A stretch of 64,000 nucleotides of DNA from Amyloporia xantha (lineage: Eukaryota; Basidiomycota; Agaricomycetes; Polyporales; Adustoporiaceae): the NCBI GenBank assembly GCA_036971615.1, contig JAYKKR010000001.1, positions 1,550,001 to 1,614,000 of the forward strand, given 5' to 3'. Below, one piece after another: positions 1 to 11,096 of the stretch. How positions within the stretch are numbered: position 1 is the stretch's first letter; every line of letters starts with the position of its first letter. A model generated the notes under the pieces. It was not told the DNA's origin, did no database searches, and saw only the letters and a program-made list of their open reading frames with translations. The translations under genes were made by a program, and so were the position numbers.

Positions 1-1961
1 GTTCCACTATCTCTCGATCCCACACACCGACGGAGGAACTGCGTAGGGTTTATCAATGCTCAGTATCGGTTTGTCATGAACCCCAGCGGCGACTACACTG
101 TACACTTCGCGGATCCGGACATGTGAGTAATCAATTCGTCTCTTTCTACCCGTCCGATCAGGCTCAACTGCCGTACAAGTTTCTTCCAATGGCACGACAT
201 TCTTCAAGTTATAGTTGCTCGTAATTCCGCGATATCCTCTGCTGCCGGTTCAGGAGAGAACGCTGCTCAAGAGGAAGGCGTCATGACATGCCCCATCTGT
301 CTTTCACCACCTACTGCTCCTCGGATGACCAAGTGTGGTCATGTACGTGTGTCCATACTGTGCCCTATGTTTCGTTCTCACCAGTATGTGCCGTATGTCA
401 GGTATTCTGCTTCCCGTGTATCTTGCATTACCTTAATACCGCCGATAATCTGAAGTGGGTCCGCTGCCCGATCTGCTTCGACTCTGTCAACGAGAGACAG
501 CTCAAGAGCGTCAAATGGTTTGACGAAGTGCCGCCGGTCGACGACGCGGAAGACCTTCCGGTGGAGGCTTCCTCCTCGTCCTCCTCTCCCGATACTGGGC
601 TCCTGTCGACACCTAGTCCGGGTTCTGCTCTGCGCATGCGCCTCATACAGCGCCCTCAGATCACTACCCTTGCCCTCCCCCGGTCGCACACATGGCCGTC
701 CGACTTACTCCCACCCCATCAGGCCCCCTTCCATTTTCTGCCCGACGTCTTTGCGTTCGCCAAGTTCATGCTGGCAACGCCTGCCTACCTCATCGCGGAC
801 CTCACAAGGGACCTCGATGACCTGTCCACCGAGAGGCGGATTCTGGCCAGCATGGGCGACGAGCTCAGCGTTAGCTTCGTGGATGCCGCCGAGGCCAAGC
901 TGCGTCAGCAGATCGCGAAGGCGGCCGCCCTCGAGACGCCGCAGTTGCAGGAAGCTGTGGACAACGCTTTGCATGTTCAGCAGCAGATCAGCGATCATCA
1001 TGTCATCCTGAACGACCGCCGTAGGAGAGAGGAGCAAGCCCGGCCCACGCAGCTGGACGATGTTCCACAAGACTTTCTGGCCGTCCAGAACCCTGCGTTC
1101 GGTGCCCCTGTCAATGCAATCCTGTCATCGCCTGCAGGTCGTCCACCGTCCACTGTCCGCTCATCTACACCGACGCGGAACCCCAGGCAACGCCGGAACC
1201 TGAACCCGCCTCCTCCATCGACTTCAACGTACTACTACTACCAAGCGGCGACAGGGATGCCCATCTTCCTGCACCCGCTCGACATCCGGATCTTGCTCTC
1301 GCACTTCCACAGCTACGCTGCGTTCCCTGACACGATCAACATCCGCGTGGAATCGTACGCGGAGAGCACTGTCAACGACGATCTGCGGAAGCGCTGCAAA
1401 TACCTGGCGCACTTCCCGGAGGGCGCAGACGTCGTGTTTGTAGAGGCAGATTTGGAGGGCGTCGTTGGTGTGGAGGGGTTGAAGAACTTTGAGGTACCCT
1501 TGAGGATGCGGCGGGCAAGGCGCAAGGAGAAGGGCAAGAAGGACGACAAGGCGCGTGCCCGTGCTGAAGAACGGGAGAAAGAGAAGCTCGCGCAAGTCTG
1601 GGGCGACGCTGGCCATGTGCTACCCGCGGTGTACAGACCGCCCTCGCCGACAGACGTGGAGGAGTTTCCCGAGGCAGGGCAGGAACAACCACCGGTTCAA
1701 TCGCAGCCGCAGCAGCAGCAGCAGCAGGTCCCGGGCGTGTGGGGTGCGAGGAGTTTCGCATCTGCTGCACATGCTGCACAGGGACGTCCGGTTGTGCAAC
1801 GTCCACCTGAGCGGCGTGAGCGTGATGGAGAGAGAGACGAGGATGAATGGGATCTCGATGTGGCCTTCCATGAGCTGGAGCAAAGAGGCGCACGGGGCGG
1901 AGGGAAGAAGAGGACCGCCAAGATGGTCGTTCTGGGAGGCGGCGGAGGGCGGAGACGGTAA
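1..1961 (+). CDS. RNF10: RNF10/Mag2-type RING finger protein (5' end outside window)
   Basis: Partial gene; exons 1-122, 162-342 and 402-1961, joined by 39- and 59-nt GT-AG introns. Just before the RING it reads RFVMNPSGDYTVHFADPD, the conserved RNF10 block. The RING follows as CPIC-x10-TKCGH across an intron, then FCFPCILHYL and RCPICFDSV, giving a C3HC4 zinc site; the KSV motif typical of RNF10 comes next. The rest is low-complexity, with a glutamine run near 1709-1727 and a basic lysine/arginine stretch near 1510-1590. Known RNF10/Mag2 proteins are E3 ubiquitin ligases; yeast Mag2 and human RNF10 act on stalled ribosomes. That role is inferred from family, not seen here. The first intron (39 nt) is short but keeps the frame and the conserved block. 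Stop is TAA at 1959-1961. Confidence 0.85.
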
Positions 1962-2417
1962 TATACGAGGCATTATCATAAAGGACCCCCAGGATTCTCT
2001 ATTTACTCACTGTGTAACACCAGCAGATCAATGTGTAGCAACAGTATTCCCGGCAAATGCAGCATACTTAGCATCTATAGCTGTTACGCAGGTGTGTTCT
2101 CAGCAGCGACTCGGCGAGCGCTGCAAGAAAACTAGAAAGATATGCCTGCATAAAGTTGTCAGGATGACCTCGGTATATGGTAGTCTACAAAGTAACAGAG
2201 CACTGATTCCAACAACCGAATACAGACAAGACGACAGGTAGATTACGGAGCAATTGCACATCGGAAGAAGCCCTGCACGAATCTTCCACTGCAAGATCAT
2301 AGAACAATAAGACATGACGGCTTGCCAAAGTGGACGAGATATCTTTACTGTGCACAAGGTGTCATGACTGTTCATAAAAGTAAGACGAATAGGGAAAAAA
2401 ATCATTGTCCGCCGTGC
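1962..2417. other. Convergent intergenic region (RNF10 / SHO1)
   Basis: About 450 bases between two 3' ends. It is AT-richer than the genes and should hold both 3' UTRs and poly(A) sites. Short open frames here have no codon or motif support. No repeat or RNA gene was seen. Confidence 0.6.
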
Positions 2418-3660
2418 CTACACTATCTGGAGATAATTTGATGGCGCAACTGTGATCGACGTGCTTCAGTGTCATCTCGTCATAGAAGAGAAGAGTAATA
2501 ACTCACTTCCAACGGAACCGTCTGTCTTTTTTGCTTGCCACCACTTTCCCTGTTTGTCAAGAATCTCGAGTAGGTCGCCTTTCGCGAACGAAAGTTCGTT
2601 AGGATCTTCAGCAGATGCAGTGTCTGCAGAACACAAAATCAATCTATGCTCGGCTCCGACCGACGCTGGCCACTCACATGAATACAGGGCTTTCGCTCGG
2701 TATAAGAAAGGTTCGCCTCCCATCGTCGCATCAGCGGCTCCTGGGCTGCCCTGGGTTGCCGGAGGACCACCTCCTGATCCAACGCCCGCAGCACCACCAC
2801 CTATCAGGGGTGAGCTCGGAGACGCATGGTTGTCGCCCCCGCCCAATGATCCAGGCCCTCCGACCGGCGCATTGTTAATACTGCCCGTCCCAGCAATGCT
2901 CCTTGGCGCACCCTCAACACTGCCAGCATGGAAGCTGTTCCCGCTGCCAATCGGGCCGCCCAGACTGCTCGCCATCTTCGTATCATATCCAGGCCCGATT
3001 CCACCACCTGGTGTAGCGGTATAACCAGCCTGGTAGCCGTTGCCTGCACCCATCGTGTGCATCGAAGTAGTACGTGTCGTCCTGCGACGCCGGGAAGGCG
3101 GAGTTAAGCCGCCTGTGCCCATTGAGTTGAAAACGTGCAGCATAAGTGAATCTTCCTCTGACGTAAAGTAGAGCACCCAGAGAATGTCGACGATAGCAAG
3201 GATGAGCCAACCAGCCGCCATGGCATCGAGCGAGGCGAACCCAGTAAAAATCCCTTGATTGACTCCCGTGACGGCAAAAACGATAGCGATGGCGCCGAAC
3301 ACAGAGATTTGAAAGCGGTGCATTGCAATAGAGTCGCTCGCCAGTGTGTGAATTACGCCGAGGATCAGACATAGTTGGAGAAAAATGGCGAACCACAAGA
3401 CACCGACGTGCGAGTTACCGACTGGCCGTGGGGAGACATGAGCGAACAAACGAGAGGATTCAAGTAGGACTCACGGTCAGCGGTCGCTATGGCTTGTGCG
3501 ATGAAAGCTAGAAACCATCCTACCTGATTGCATCTCCATCAGTTGCACTCGTAGTTTAAAGACCCGAGAAGCTCACCACAGCAAGGATGGACGTGAATAA
3601 AAACAGATAGTGGGTGAGTATTGGGGTGAAGTCAAGACCCTCGCTTCCACGGGGCGGCAT
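2418..3660 (-). CDS. SHO1: High-osmolarity sensor SHO1 (4 TM + SH3)
   Basis: Five exons: 3660-3577, 3523-3475, 3421-2678, 2623-2507, 2449-2418 (341 aa). The N-terminus carries four membrane segments, with LDFTPILTHYLFLFTSILAV, VGWFLAFIAQAIATA and VGVLWFAIFLQ, the typical Sho1 signatures. A glycine/serine/proline-rich linker follows (plus-strand positions about 2700-3100), then a C-terminal SH3 domain. Its ALYSY, DPNELSF, GKWWQA and GIAPSNYL motifs are complete only after splicing two introns of 54 and 57 nt. In yeasts Sho1 is a plasma-membrane scaffold of the HOG pathway whose SH3 binds Pbs2. The same role is inferred here. The start was chosen because the ATG at 3660 precedes the first TM at the usual distance. 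The second exon junction (after IATAD) is the least certain. Confidence 0.93.
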
Positions 3661-4520
3661 CTCGAAAACGGACGGCTGTATTCAACAGAGGGGTGATGCC
3701 AGTGGTGGGCGACGAGTGGGATGGCTCCTGCGAAGGTGATACGACCACAGCAGCGTGGAATAGGTGAATCTTGTGAGAGGTATCCGAGTGTGACGACCGA
3801 GCGACCTTGAACGCGACTCGAACACGTTCTGGGAAGTTCTCACACTGACTGCGCGCCTCATTCGTCCTGCGACCGAACAGCCATCCTCACAGTTTCACCC
3901 GCCGCAGCGGACAATACACGTATTATCGAGGGCTGACGAACGATATTTGTACCCGTTGGCAGCGCGGCCCTGATTCTTCATCTGTTTATTCCTGCGGGTG
4001 AATCGTCGGTCGCGGCAGTGTCCCCGTTTCACTGGCAACTTGTTCGTCGGTAACAGAATCAACATCACATCATACATGCATCCGACGACCGTTGACCCAG
4101 CGGATCTCCAGCACTGACGATACGATGTCAGAGGAGTCAGGTGAAATACTGTATTGGTGAAGCAAAACATTGGCCGTTTCAAGCGTTGACTCATCGGATT
4201 TGAGTAAACTGCGGACTGAGATGGTAAAGATGACCGAGTCGTGACCGAAGTGGTATTTTCCGCTGCCCGATTTGAGTCCGGACTTGGCTGAAAATGTTTC
4301 CTGCCTTTGTCCAGCCAATCAAAAGTTTTTCTTTGTGGGGGGAATTGATTCTCCGTACCCAAACCTGATGCTAGGGTTGGAGAGCCCACCAATACGTGTC
4401 ATTTGAACTGACAGATGCGGGAAGAACGGAGCGCGGAGAGGGTACGCACACTGACTACGCTCGCGTAACCGAAGAGAAGACTCGTCACTGCGTCGGCAGA
4501 TCGACTGCTCATGGCGGTGT
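3661..4520. other. Intergenic region upstream of SHO1 and copy A
   Basis: About 860 bases separating the divergent SHO1 and copy-A starts. It must hold the SHO1 promoter and most of the copy-A upstream region. A 165-codon minus-strand open frame (3895-4392) has no recognisable motif and was not called. No repeat was seen. Confidence 0.5.
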
Positions 4521-4527
4521 TATATAG
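4521..4527 (+). promoter_or_regulatory. TATA box of copy A
   Basis: TATATAG lies inside ttatatagctgt, a 12-base string repeated exactly upstream of copy B at 7697-7708. It sits 139 bases before the ATG at 4660. The leader after it (gtctgcc...ttcccg) also resembles that of copy B, so promoter and leader were duplicated with the gene. Confidence 0.6.
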
Positions 4528-4659
4528 CTGTGCACCCGCCGTAGCCGCTCCCGTCTGCCGCTCGTCTTCGTGATCTCTTCCCGCTGTAAAAGGCTTGCCA
4601 ACACTGCCCACTCAACTCTATAGCTCCTCCCGCCAATCCCGCACATAGTATGTCTCGTG

Positions 4660-6252
4660 ATGGCGGTCTGCCCAATTTTTAATTTAGCAGCAAGCGAAGT
4701 GGCGGACAGTCCTCTGTGCCAAACCATTGGGCCGCAGCTGGTATTTTCATGCTGGTGTCGGAGGCACAGGATGTTGGTGAAGGCGTTCCAGTTCCTGCTC
4801 GAGTTCTTAGTGATTGGGATTGCGAGTGTACTGTTGGCATTTACCGGTGCACTACTGGTATGTTGCAGTTAATTCTCCATGAATGCGGGGCTGAGTTCGA
4901 GTCGAACCTTTGATTAGAGTGTCTTGTCTGCGCTGTCCGATGCTCTCCCTTCTCCTTTCGAGGCAGAACTGCAACGACAAGCCGCACAGACGGCAAGGAG
5001 CAGACGTGCAAGACAGTTGCGGGTTCGTGATGTCTCGAGCATAACGGGAAATGGGAACACCCCTCTGCGGCTTATAACGTCGTCGCCCGCCCCATCGGAT
5101 TCGAGCACAACACCATTTCAATCCGCAGCCAGCATTCATGTACGCTTTGTGGAGACTCACACTGTCTACTCCTACTCTCGTCCTGCCCCGACGCCTTCAG
5201 AGATCACTCTTCCCCACATTGCACCGGCTGATGACCCACCGCTCAAGGTCGAGCGCCCATACGTTAGCAGGAGGCTCCCAGTTCGCAGTTCGACAGTGCC
5301 CGAAAGAACCGCTCGTCCCTCCCGCTATGTCAGGCGACATTCAGATGGAATGAAACGTTGCAAGCGGGTGTCTTCTCTCCTTCCCATGGAGCGCAGTGAT
5401 TCTGTGCTCCCGTCCGAGGCATCCGTGCGACCCGTGTTCTGCAGGACGATGAGTATGACATATACGGGTAGTGCGTATTATTCAACGTATCCCGCTCGAG
5501 TGTTTGTCTAACGTTGATTGTGGTATCAGCGGTCAAGGTCAAAAGCCGTATTCTGCAGAAACGTCGTAGCGTCACTCTCAAGAAACCATCTCCGCCTGTC
5601 CCACGTACGGACCCGTACCAGGCCCCGTACTTCTTTCCATTTCCTGGCTCTCCGGAGGCGGCACACTATGTACGAGAAATGCGTGTGAGCCGGGTCGCAG
5701 GTACACCTCCCACAAGTGATGTGGTCTTGGAGCAGCACCAGCAGCATTCTGCTACGGAGAATCCCGAACCTGTAAACCCAGCGCGCGTCACTGAGCCGCA
5801 ACCTGCTGTCGAAGTGCAAGACGAAAAGGTTCCCAGTCCCTCTGCCGAAAAGAAAGCACGGAGATGGTCTTGGCATGTCTTACGACCGCATCTCAATGGG
5901 CTTCGATCGTCCAATGAGGGAGCCGGGCATTCTGGAGGCGAGCGGAAGGTTGGGAAGTCTAGTTCAAATAAGCTCAAGAGGTAAAGTGGTGGTGTTTTTA
6001 CCGAATCTTCCCAGGTCTAATGAATGTCCCAGGTCACCTAGAACTCTTCCGGAGAAGTCTTCAACCATAGTGACACATAATGTCCACGGGGAGACGCGTC
6101 GCTTGACTCTTCCAACCGGTTCGCCTTCCGCTATTCATGCATCCGCGTCCTCACCGCCGCCACCGTCTGGGCCACGGCCTGTGCGCAAATCCTCCTGGCA
6201 CGCACGACTTCATCGCAGGTCATCTTCTTCGCACCTCAATCAACGTAATTGA
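4660..6252 (+). CDS. Single-TM Ser/Pro-rich orphan protein, copy A of tandem pair
   Basis: Four exons: 4660-4857, 4918-5470, 5530-5980, 6033-6252 (473 aa; introns 60, 59 and 52 nt). Exon 1 encodes 66 residues. These hold a cysteine motif (LCQ-x2-G-x-QLVF-x-C, residues 19-31), a basic stretch (RRHR) and one membrane helix (about 44-66, FLVIGIASVLLAFTGALL). There is no signal peptide. The rest is polar and Ser/Pro/Arg-rich, with VRFVETHTVYSYS, a PYQAPYFFPFPGSPEAAHYV block and EKKARRWSW. These blocks recur in copy B, so they are the constrained parts. I do not recognise the family; a membrane-anchored protein with a long, probably cytoplasmic, disordered tail is the most I can infer. The last intron could use either of two AGs; 52 nt fits better than 34 nt. 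The donor of intron 2 is chosen by length. Confidence 0.75.
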
Positions 6253-7698
6253 ACCTGGGAGTCCGTCTCTCCTGGTTGATCGCTTCAAGTAAAGGCTACT
6301 GCTTATGATTTGTTCAATATAATATTTATATCCTATTTATTGATAGAGATATCAGACTATGGCTGATGCTATTTTAACCATAGTCGCCCCCCACATTCAT
6401 TAGTTTGCCTACCCCCGCTCCGCTATTTATTGTTGGTGCAGTGTCGCTGCCAGTCCACTCCTTTGATAAACCAATGTATGTTACTTTGAATATAAGGCCT
6501 ACACTAATTCGCATATATTATGATCGGAACGCTGTGCTCTCCGATCTGGCACAAATCCAGCGTTCTTCGGTACTTCGGGATGTGACAGCAGGAGTCAAGG
6601 AGCAAGCCATCGGAGACGAACAGGGCCTGCACTAAGGCATGAACCTGCTTGCCATTGACATGGACCCAGTCGAGAAGCTGCACCCAGCCTCCAGGAACAA
6701 CAGCGCGAAAGATCTTCGCGGTGACTTGCTTGCATTCCGAGGGCTGCAGGGCGGCAAGGAGAAGTTGTTGGTGATGAGATGGAAGGTTTCGTTCCATTCA
6801 GCGCTCGGGGAGTTCTGTTATGGATCAGGCTATGAATTGAAGCCTTCCCGCGACAAATGACCGTGCCATCGTCTGCAGGAAAAAGGTACGACTGAATGTC
6901 GATCCTTACGAGCCTCACTGGGAACGCGGGTGATGCTGGGTGATGACGTCGCAACCATATACCTGCATACCGACCAGCGTCGCCTCTCGTTTTTCAGAGT
7001 CCATTACCGGAGCCGGTACCACTGTCCATGCCCATAACCAATGCATGTCACTCAGGCCTCATCAGGTGCGTAAGACCATATCATAGGTTCTTCCTTATGA
7101 TTGTAAGGCCGCGGGTCATTTCTAGTCTAGCCGGACAATATTCCTTTAGCTGACTACAACGAGTGTATTTCATCTTCTACCCTGCAACTGAACTACCTCA
7201 CAACACATATGTGCATCAAATCATATGAACGCACCAACAGTAATGTCGCTGAACATGCCCGTCGGTGATGGGCAATTCTGTTCGGGCTTGTTCCCACCTC
7301 CCCGGGATTTGACAGGTGTCGTTTGCTCTTATCTTGAGGTGCTGGCTCCTGCAGGCGAATCATCGGGCGCATCCTCAACATGTTTTCGTCGTTTCCATTG
7401 GCAATGGTGCTCTCTATCGGGATCAAATCTGCAGCACTACATTGGGCGCGGCGGTTGTCAAACACTTAACCGTGATACGCGTCAGAGCGTTCAAATGTTC
7501 GTATCGTTAGCGTTGAAAATTGACCTCCTGCTGCGACCGAGGCCGTAGGAATGCAGTGCTCGGTCTCGACTCGGGTTTGGCCTGGGATTATGACGGACAA
7601 GTCTAAAGAGAGCCCTAGTCGATAGCAGACTCGGCGGTCACAGTCGGAATAGACCTTTTCGATACTGTTCACCGCCTGGTGGCCGGGATGTTGACATT
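6253..7698. other. Spacer between copies A and B
   Basis: About 1.4 kb with no supportable gene. The first 120 bases after the copy-A stop are AT-rich (3' UTR-like, near 6300-6370). Short frames on both strands (6504-6954, 7193-7548) show no motif. Nothing in it resembles the A/B coding sequence, so the duplication unit appears to run from just before the TATA box to the stop. Confidence 0.5.
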
Positions 7699-7705
7699 AT
7701 ATAGC
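7699..7705 (+). promoter_or_regulatory. TATA box of copy B
   Basis: TATATAG in the same 12-base context as copy A. An in-frame ATG at 7726 lies only 27 bases downstream, at or before the expected transcription start. The ATG at 7822 is therefore the better start. Confidence 0.6.
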
Positions 7706-7821
7706 TGTCAACGGGCTGGTATCCAATGCTGCTTCTGTCTGCTGCTCATATTCGGGGTCTGTTCCCGTTCCAAGGAACTTCTCGGCGTTGCTCGTTCGTC
7801 TCCAACAGTCCTGACGGCGAC

Positions 7822-9368
7822 ATGATCGCAGTCGCAGTCTACCCGATTTTTGACTTCGCAGAACGTGAAGTGCCCGATTGTGCTTTGTGCCAAGCCCTTG
7901 GGGCTCAGCTGGTATTTGCATGTTCGCGCTGCAGAAACAAAATGCTCGAGAAACTGCTAAAGTTTGGGTTTGAATTTCTCGTGATCGGGATCGCGAGCGT
8001 ATTATTAGCACTCACTGGCGTTCTACTGGTAAGTCACCATGCATATATTGCTTGGAAGACTGAGACGACTTTTCATCCAGAGTGTATTGTCTGCTTCCTC
8101 CAATGCCCTCGAATCCATACTAGAGCACCCTGACGAATCGATGGTGAAGAACAACAAACGCGGGCGATGCGTTCGGACTAACGGCCTGTCACTTATAACG
8201 CGAAATACAGATACCCATTTGCGGAGTCCTGTATTGCCTTCTGGCCGATCCGACTCGAGTGCGACACTGCTTCACTCTGCCACCAGTGTCCACGTTCATT
8301 TTGTAGAGACTGCTACTATTTACTCGTATTCGCCACCTCCTACTCCGTCAGAGGCTGTTGTTCCTCAAATCGGCACAGTTCTCGATCTCCCGGTGACGAC
8401 TAGGGGCTCAAGCAAGGCTGAAAACTCCTCAATCACGAGCCCGATACTGCATGTGAGGAGATTTCAGCATCTCCCCCATGCCATGCGAGTCACGGATGGA
8501 TCGGAACGCAACGAGGGCACGGCTGTCAATCCAACAAAGGAGCAGAGCAATGCGATACCCATCTTTCCGACATCGGAGCTCACCAGACCCGACAGTACGT
8601 CGAGTACACTTCCTGCATGTGGTGAGAAATTCAATGACATTCCTTTTCGATGCGGTGGTCTGGATCTGATCATTGTAGCAGTGACTACGGACAGATACAA
8701 TATTTTGAAGAGACATCGTAGTGTACCTTTGAAGAAACCTCAGCAGCCTGCCCCGCGCACACATCCGTACGAGGCCCCTTACTTTTTCCCTTATCCCGGC
8801 TCCCCGGAGGCGGCGTACTATGTGCGGGAAGCACGCGTCGGGCGACTCTCGGGCGCACCTGTCGAAGACAGTCAATTCATTGTGCGTAGAGAATTCTAAG
8901 CCACTATCGTCTGCAACGGATGCCACGAAACCGCGATCGGTCAATGAGGCGCAAGATAACCAGAGTCCCAGTTCCTCTACTGAAAAGAGAGCACGAAGAT
9001 GGTCCTGGAATATACTACGACCTCACGGTCATAGCCCTCGGTCCTCGTGTGAAGGAGCTGACCGGCCGACTGGAGACCGTAAGTTGACGAAGTCTAGGCC
9101 AAGCAATCCGAAGAGGTCAGTAGCAACGAGGCTGGATAATACATCATCTAATAAGATTTTTAGATGTTCTAACTTTTCTGCCGAGGAATTTGCCACACCG
9201 CTCGGGATTGTGATGTCCAACACGTCCGTCAAGCTGCCTCACCTAGTTGTTCAGCGCACTGCGGCTGGTGATTCATTGAAGCCCATAACCAAGTCATCGA
9301 CCAGACACCCGGTTATTCGCAGTTCATTTCTTCATTCTCGTCGGACATCTTCCGTACCGCATACGTAA
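7822..9368 (+). CDS. Single-TM Ser/Pro-rich orphan protein, copy B (one apparent frameshift)
   Basis: Exons 7822-8028, 8081-8621, 8682-9115 and 9164-9368 (about 461 aa if one base is discounted). All three intron positions and phases match copy A (introns 52, 60, 48 nt). Shared blocks, in order: LCQALGAQLVFACSRC, membrane helix FLVIGIASVLLALTGVLL (about 52-69), VHFVETATIYSYS, PYEAPYFFPYPGSPEAAYYV and EKRARRWSW. In exon 3 the frame closes at TAA 8897-8899, while homology to copy A resumes in the next frame from about 8885. One extra base between about 8874 and 8893 explains it; no intron of credible size fits. The 3' exon resembles copy A only loosely. Function is unknown. It could be a recent pseudogene, or intact with a sequence error. 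Confidence 0.7.
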
Positions 9369-11096
9369 GAACATGATAAACACAATCAGCATATATTGGA
9401 CTTGGGACGCTTGCCTTACGTTAGTTTAATTGATATTTATACCATATTTAAAGAATATCTTGTGCTATTACGATATTTACATCTTGGGTATAGTGCTCAT
9501 GCACATTTCTTGTCCACGCTCGTTTATATACAGGCCCGCTCACAGCCAAATTCCACTCCTTCAATACTGATAGTTGTCTCCGTGTACACTACTTCGTACT
9601 TATAATGTAAAGCATCTTTATAGAGAACATCGCAAGTAGGAATGTGATGATAAAGTTGCGACTGAATTCTACAATAGACGAACTAAGCAATTTTTGTTAA
9701 GCTCAGGCTTGATCGACAGATGAGCGACAAACGACTTGAAACAAGATCGATCGTGAACGGAGGTCGGTGTAGTATGCAAGACTGCGAGGCTAACAAACAG
9801 CACATGCCTTCATTCCGTCAAGTGTCGATAAAATCGCCACGAGCATCGATCCAGAAACGGTGACTTGATGGACCCATGTTCCCCCAATTCTTTGGGATAT
9901 AAACGATGCAGTCGAGCAGCAATATGCCACCGCCAGACCTATGCGTAATACGAAGGGAGGCCTGTAAGAAGGCTCGGTGTCTGGCAACGCCTAATTTTCC
10001 ACGCACCAGCCTGTTCTCAGTTCGTCAATTGCGATGCAGAAATGAGAAGCCTGGAGATGTTTCTCCGGTCGGCGGGAAGGTTCGTGATAGTATCGACGAC
10101 GAATTGGTCATTTCTATGAGGGACGAGGCTCGAGGTCAAAACCGCATAGCTTCACCGTGACAAGCAGCCGACGGTGTCAAGCAACCATGTACTTGCGTAC
10201 GCACCAGAGTCGGTTTTCTACCAATATAAAAGTCATACAACACGCTTACTAGATCCAGCATCCCTCCTCCGGACAGCGAGAAATGAGACCAACCAGCTGA
10301 TTTTCGAACATGTTGACAAGATGTTATTTTGGGAGGCGGTCTGCAGCAGGCTAAATTTTCTTCCTAGATACAGTCATGAGAGAGAAACAGTCCTGGGATG
10401 GGATATCAAATTGTGTTTGGTCCATCGGTCGGAGCTAATATTAGTGACAGAATGAAGTGTACAGGAACATAATTGTAGAACCGGCTCTTCACTTCTGGAC
10501 AGCATGCAGGAAACCGAGCCGGACGTAGACATCCTGTTCGAAAATATTGCTACTATAGCAACTTCAGTAGAGTATATTAGGTGGAAAACAGCACACCTTC
10601 GAGACTACTCTTAATTGTTTAGCATCAAATTCTGGTGGCAGCCACTTAGCGCTAAATAGAGCACCAATATATTGCCAAGACACAATTCTCTTCGATCGTG
10701 CGGTCAAGCTGCCAGGATAGGGATGGACCGACAGCAGTCCTCCGGACGTATAGTTGCTACGTATACCGAGAAAGAAATACATTGCCAGTTTGAAGGAGTA
10801 GTGGATAGGTGCATGGGTAAATCGACGATCGTAGATCACGGTCGATAGCAGAGCCAAACCAATTCCTGATCCGCCTCCTTCAAGTGGTACTACTAGCATT
10901 CAGTAGGAGTGAAGGAAGTGACATTGTGAAGTCGGAAGGATTCTCACTAACGCGGGACCTGAATAGTAGCGCCGAGGCGCTGGCCATCAAGCGCTCTGTG
11001 CTAGATAAGATAAGATTGGAGGCAGAGTTGCGTTTGTGGCGCGCACGGGGTAGTCCGACGCTTGCAGAGAACTCTCCTCATCGTCGAGTCCACACT
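9369..11096. other. Intergenic region, possible decayed membrane-protein remnants on minus strand
   Basis: About 1.7 kb between copy B and SIN3. The first 250 bases are very AT-rich. Two minus-strand frames (10564-10899 and 9790-9987) encode hydrophobic runs such as LAMYFFLGI and IGLAVAYCC. They are not joined by a convincing splice model and match nothing I recognise. They may be relics of a membrane protein gene. The SIN3 promoter lies toward the right end. Confidence 0.35.

Noticed and set aside
1372..1893. Long minus-strand frame over the RNF10 gene
   Set aside because: A shadow of the GC-rich, low-complexity coding strand; its residues are Arg/Pro/His-rich nonsense.
3895..4392. 165-codon minus-strand open frame
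   Set aside because: No motif, no splice pattern and it lies in the SHO1/copy A promoter region.
7726..7821. Upstream in-frame start for copy B
   Set aside because: It lies only 27 bases past the TATA box, at or before the expected transcription start, and copy A has no counterpart.
10564..10899. 111-codon minus-strand frame with hydrophobic residues
   Set aside because: No family match and no convincing joined model; noted only as a possible relic.
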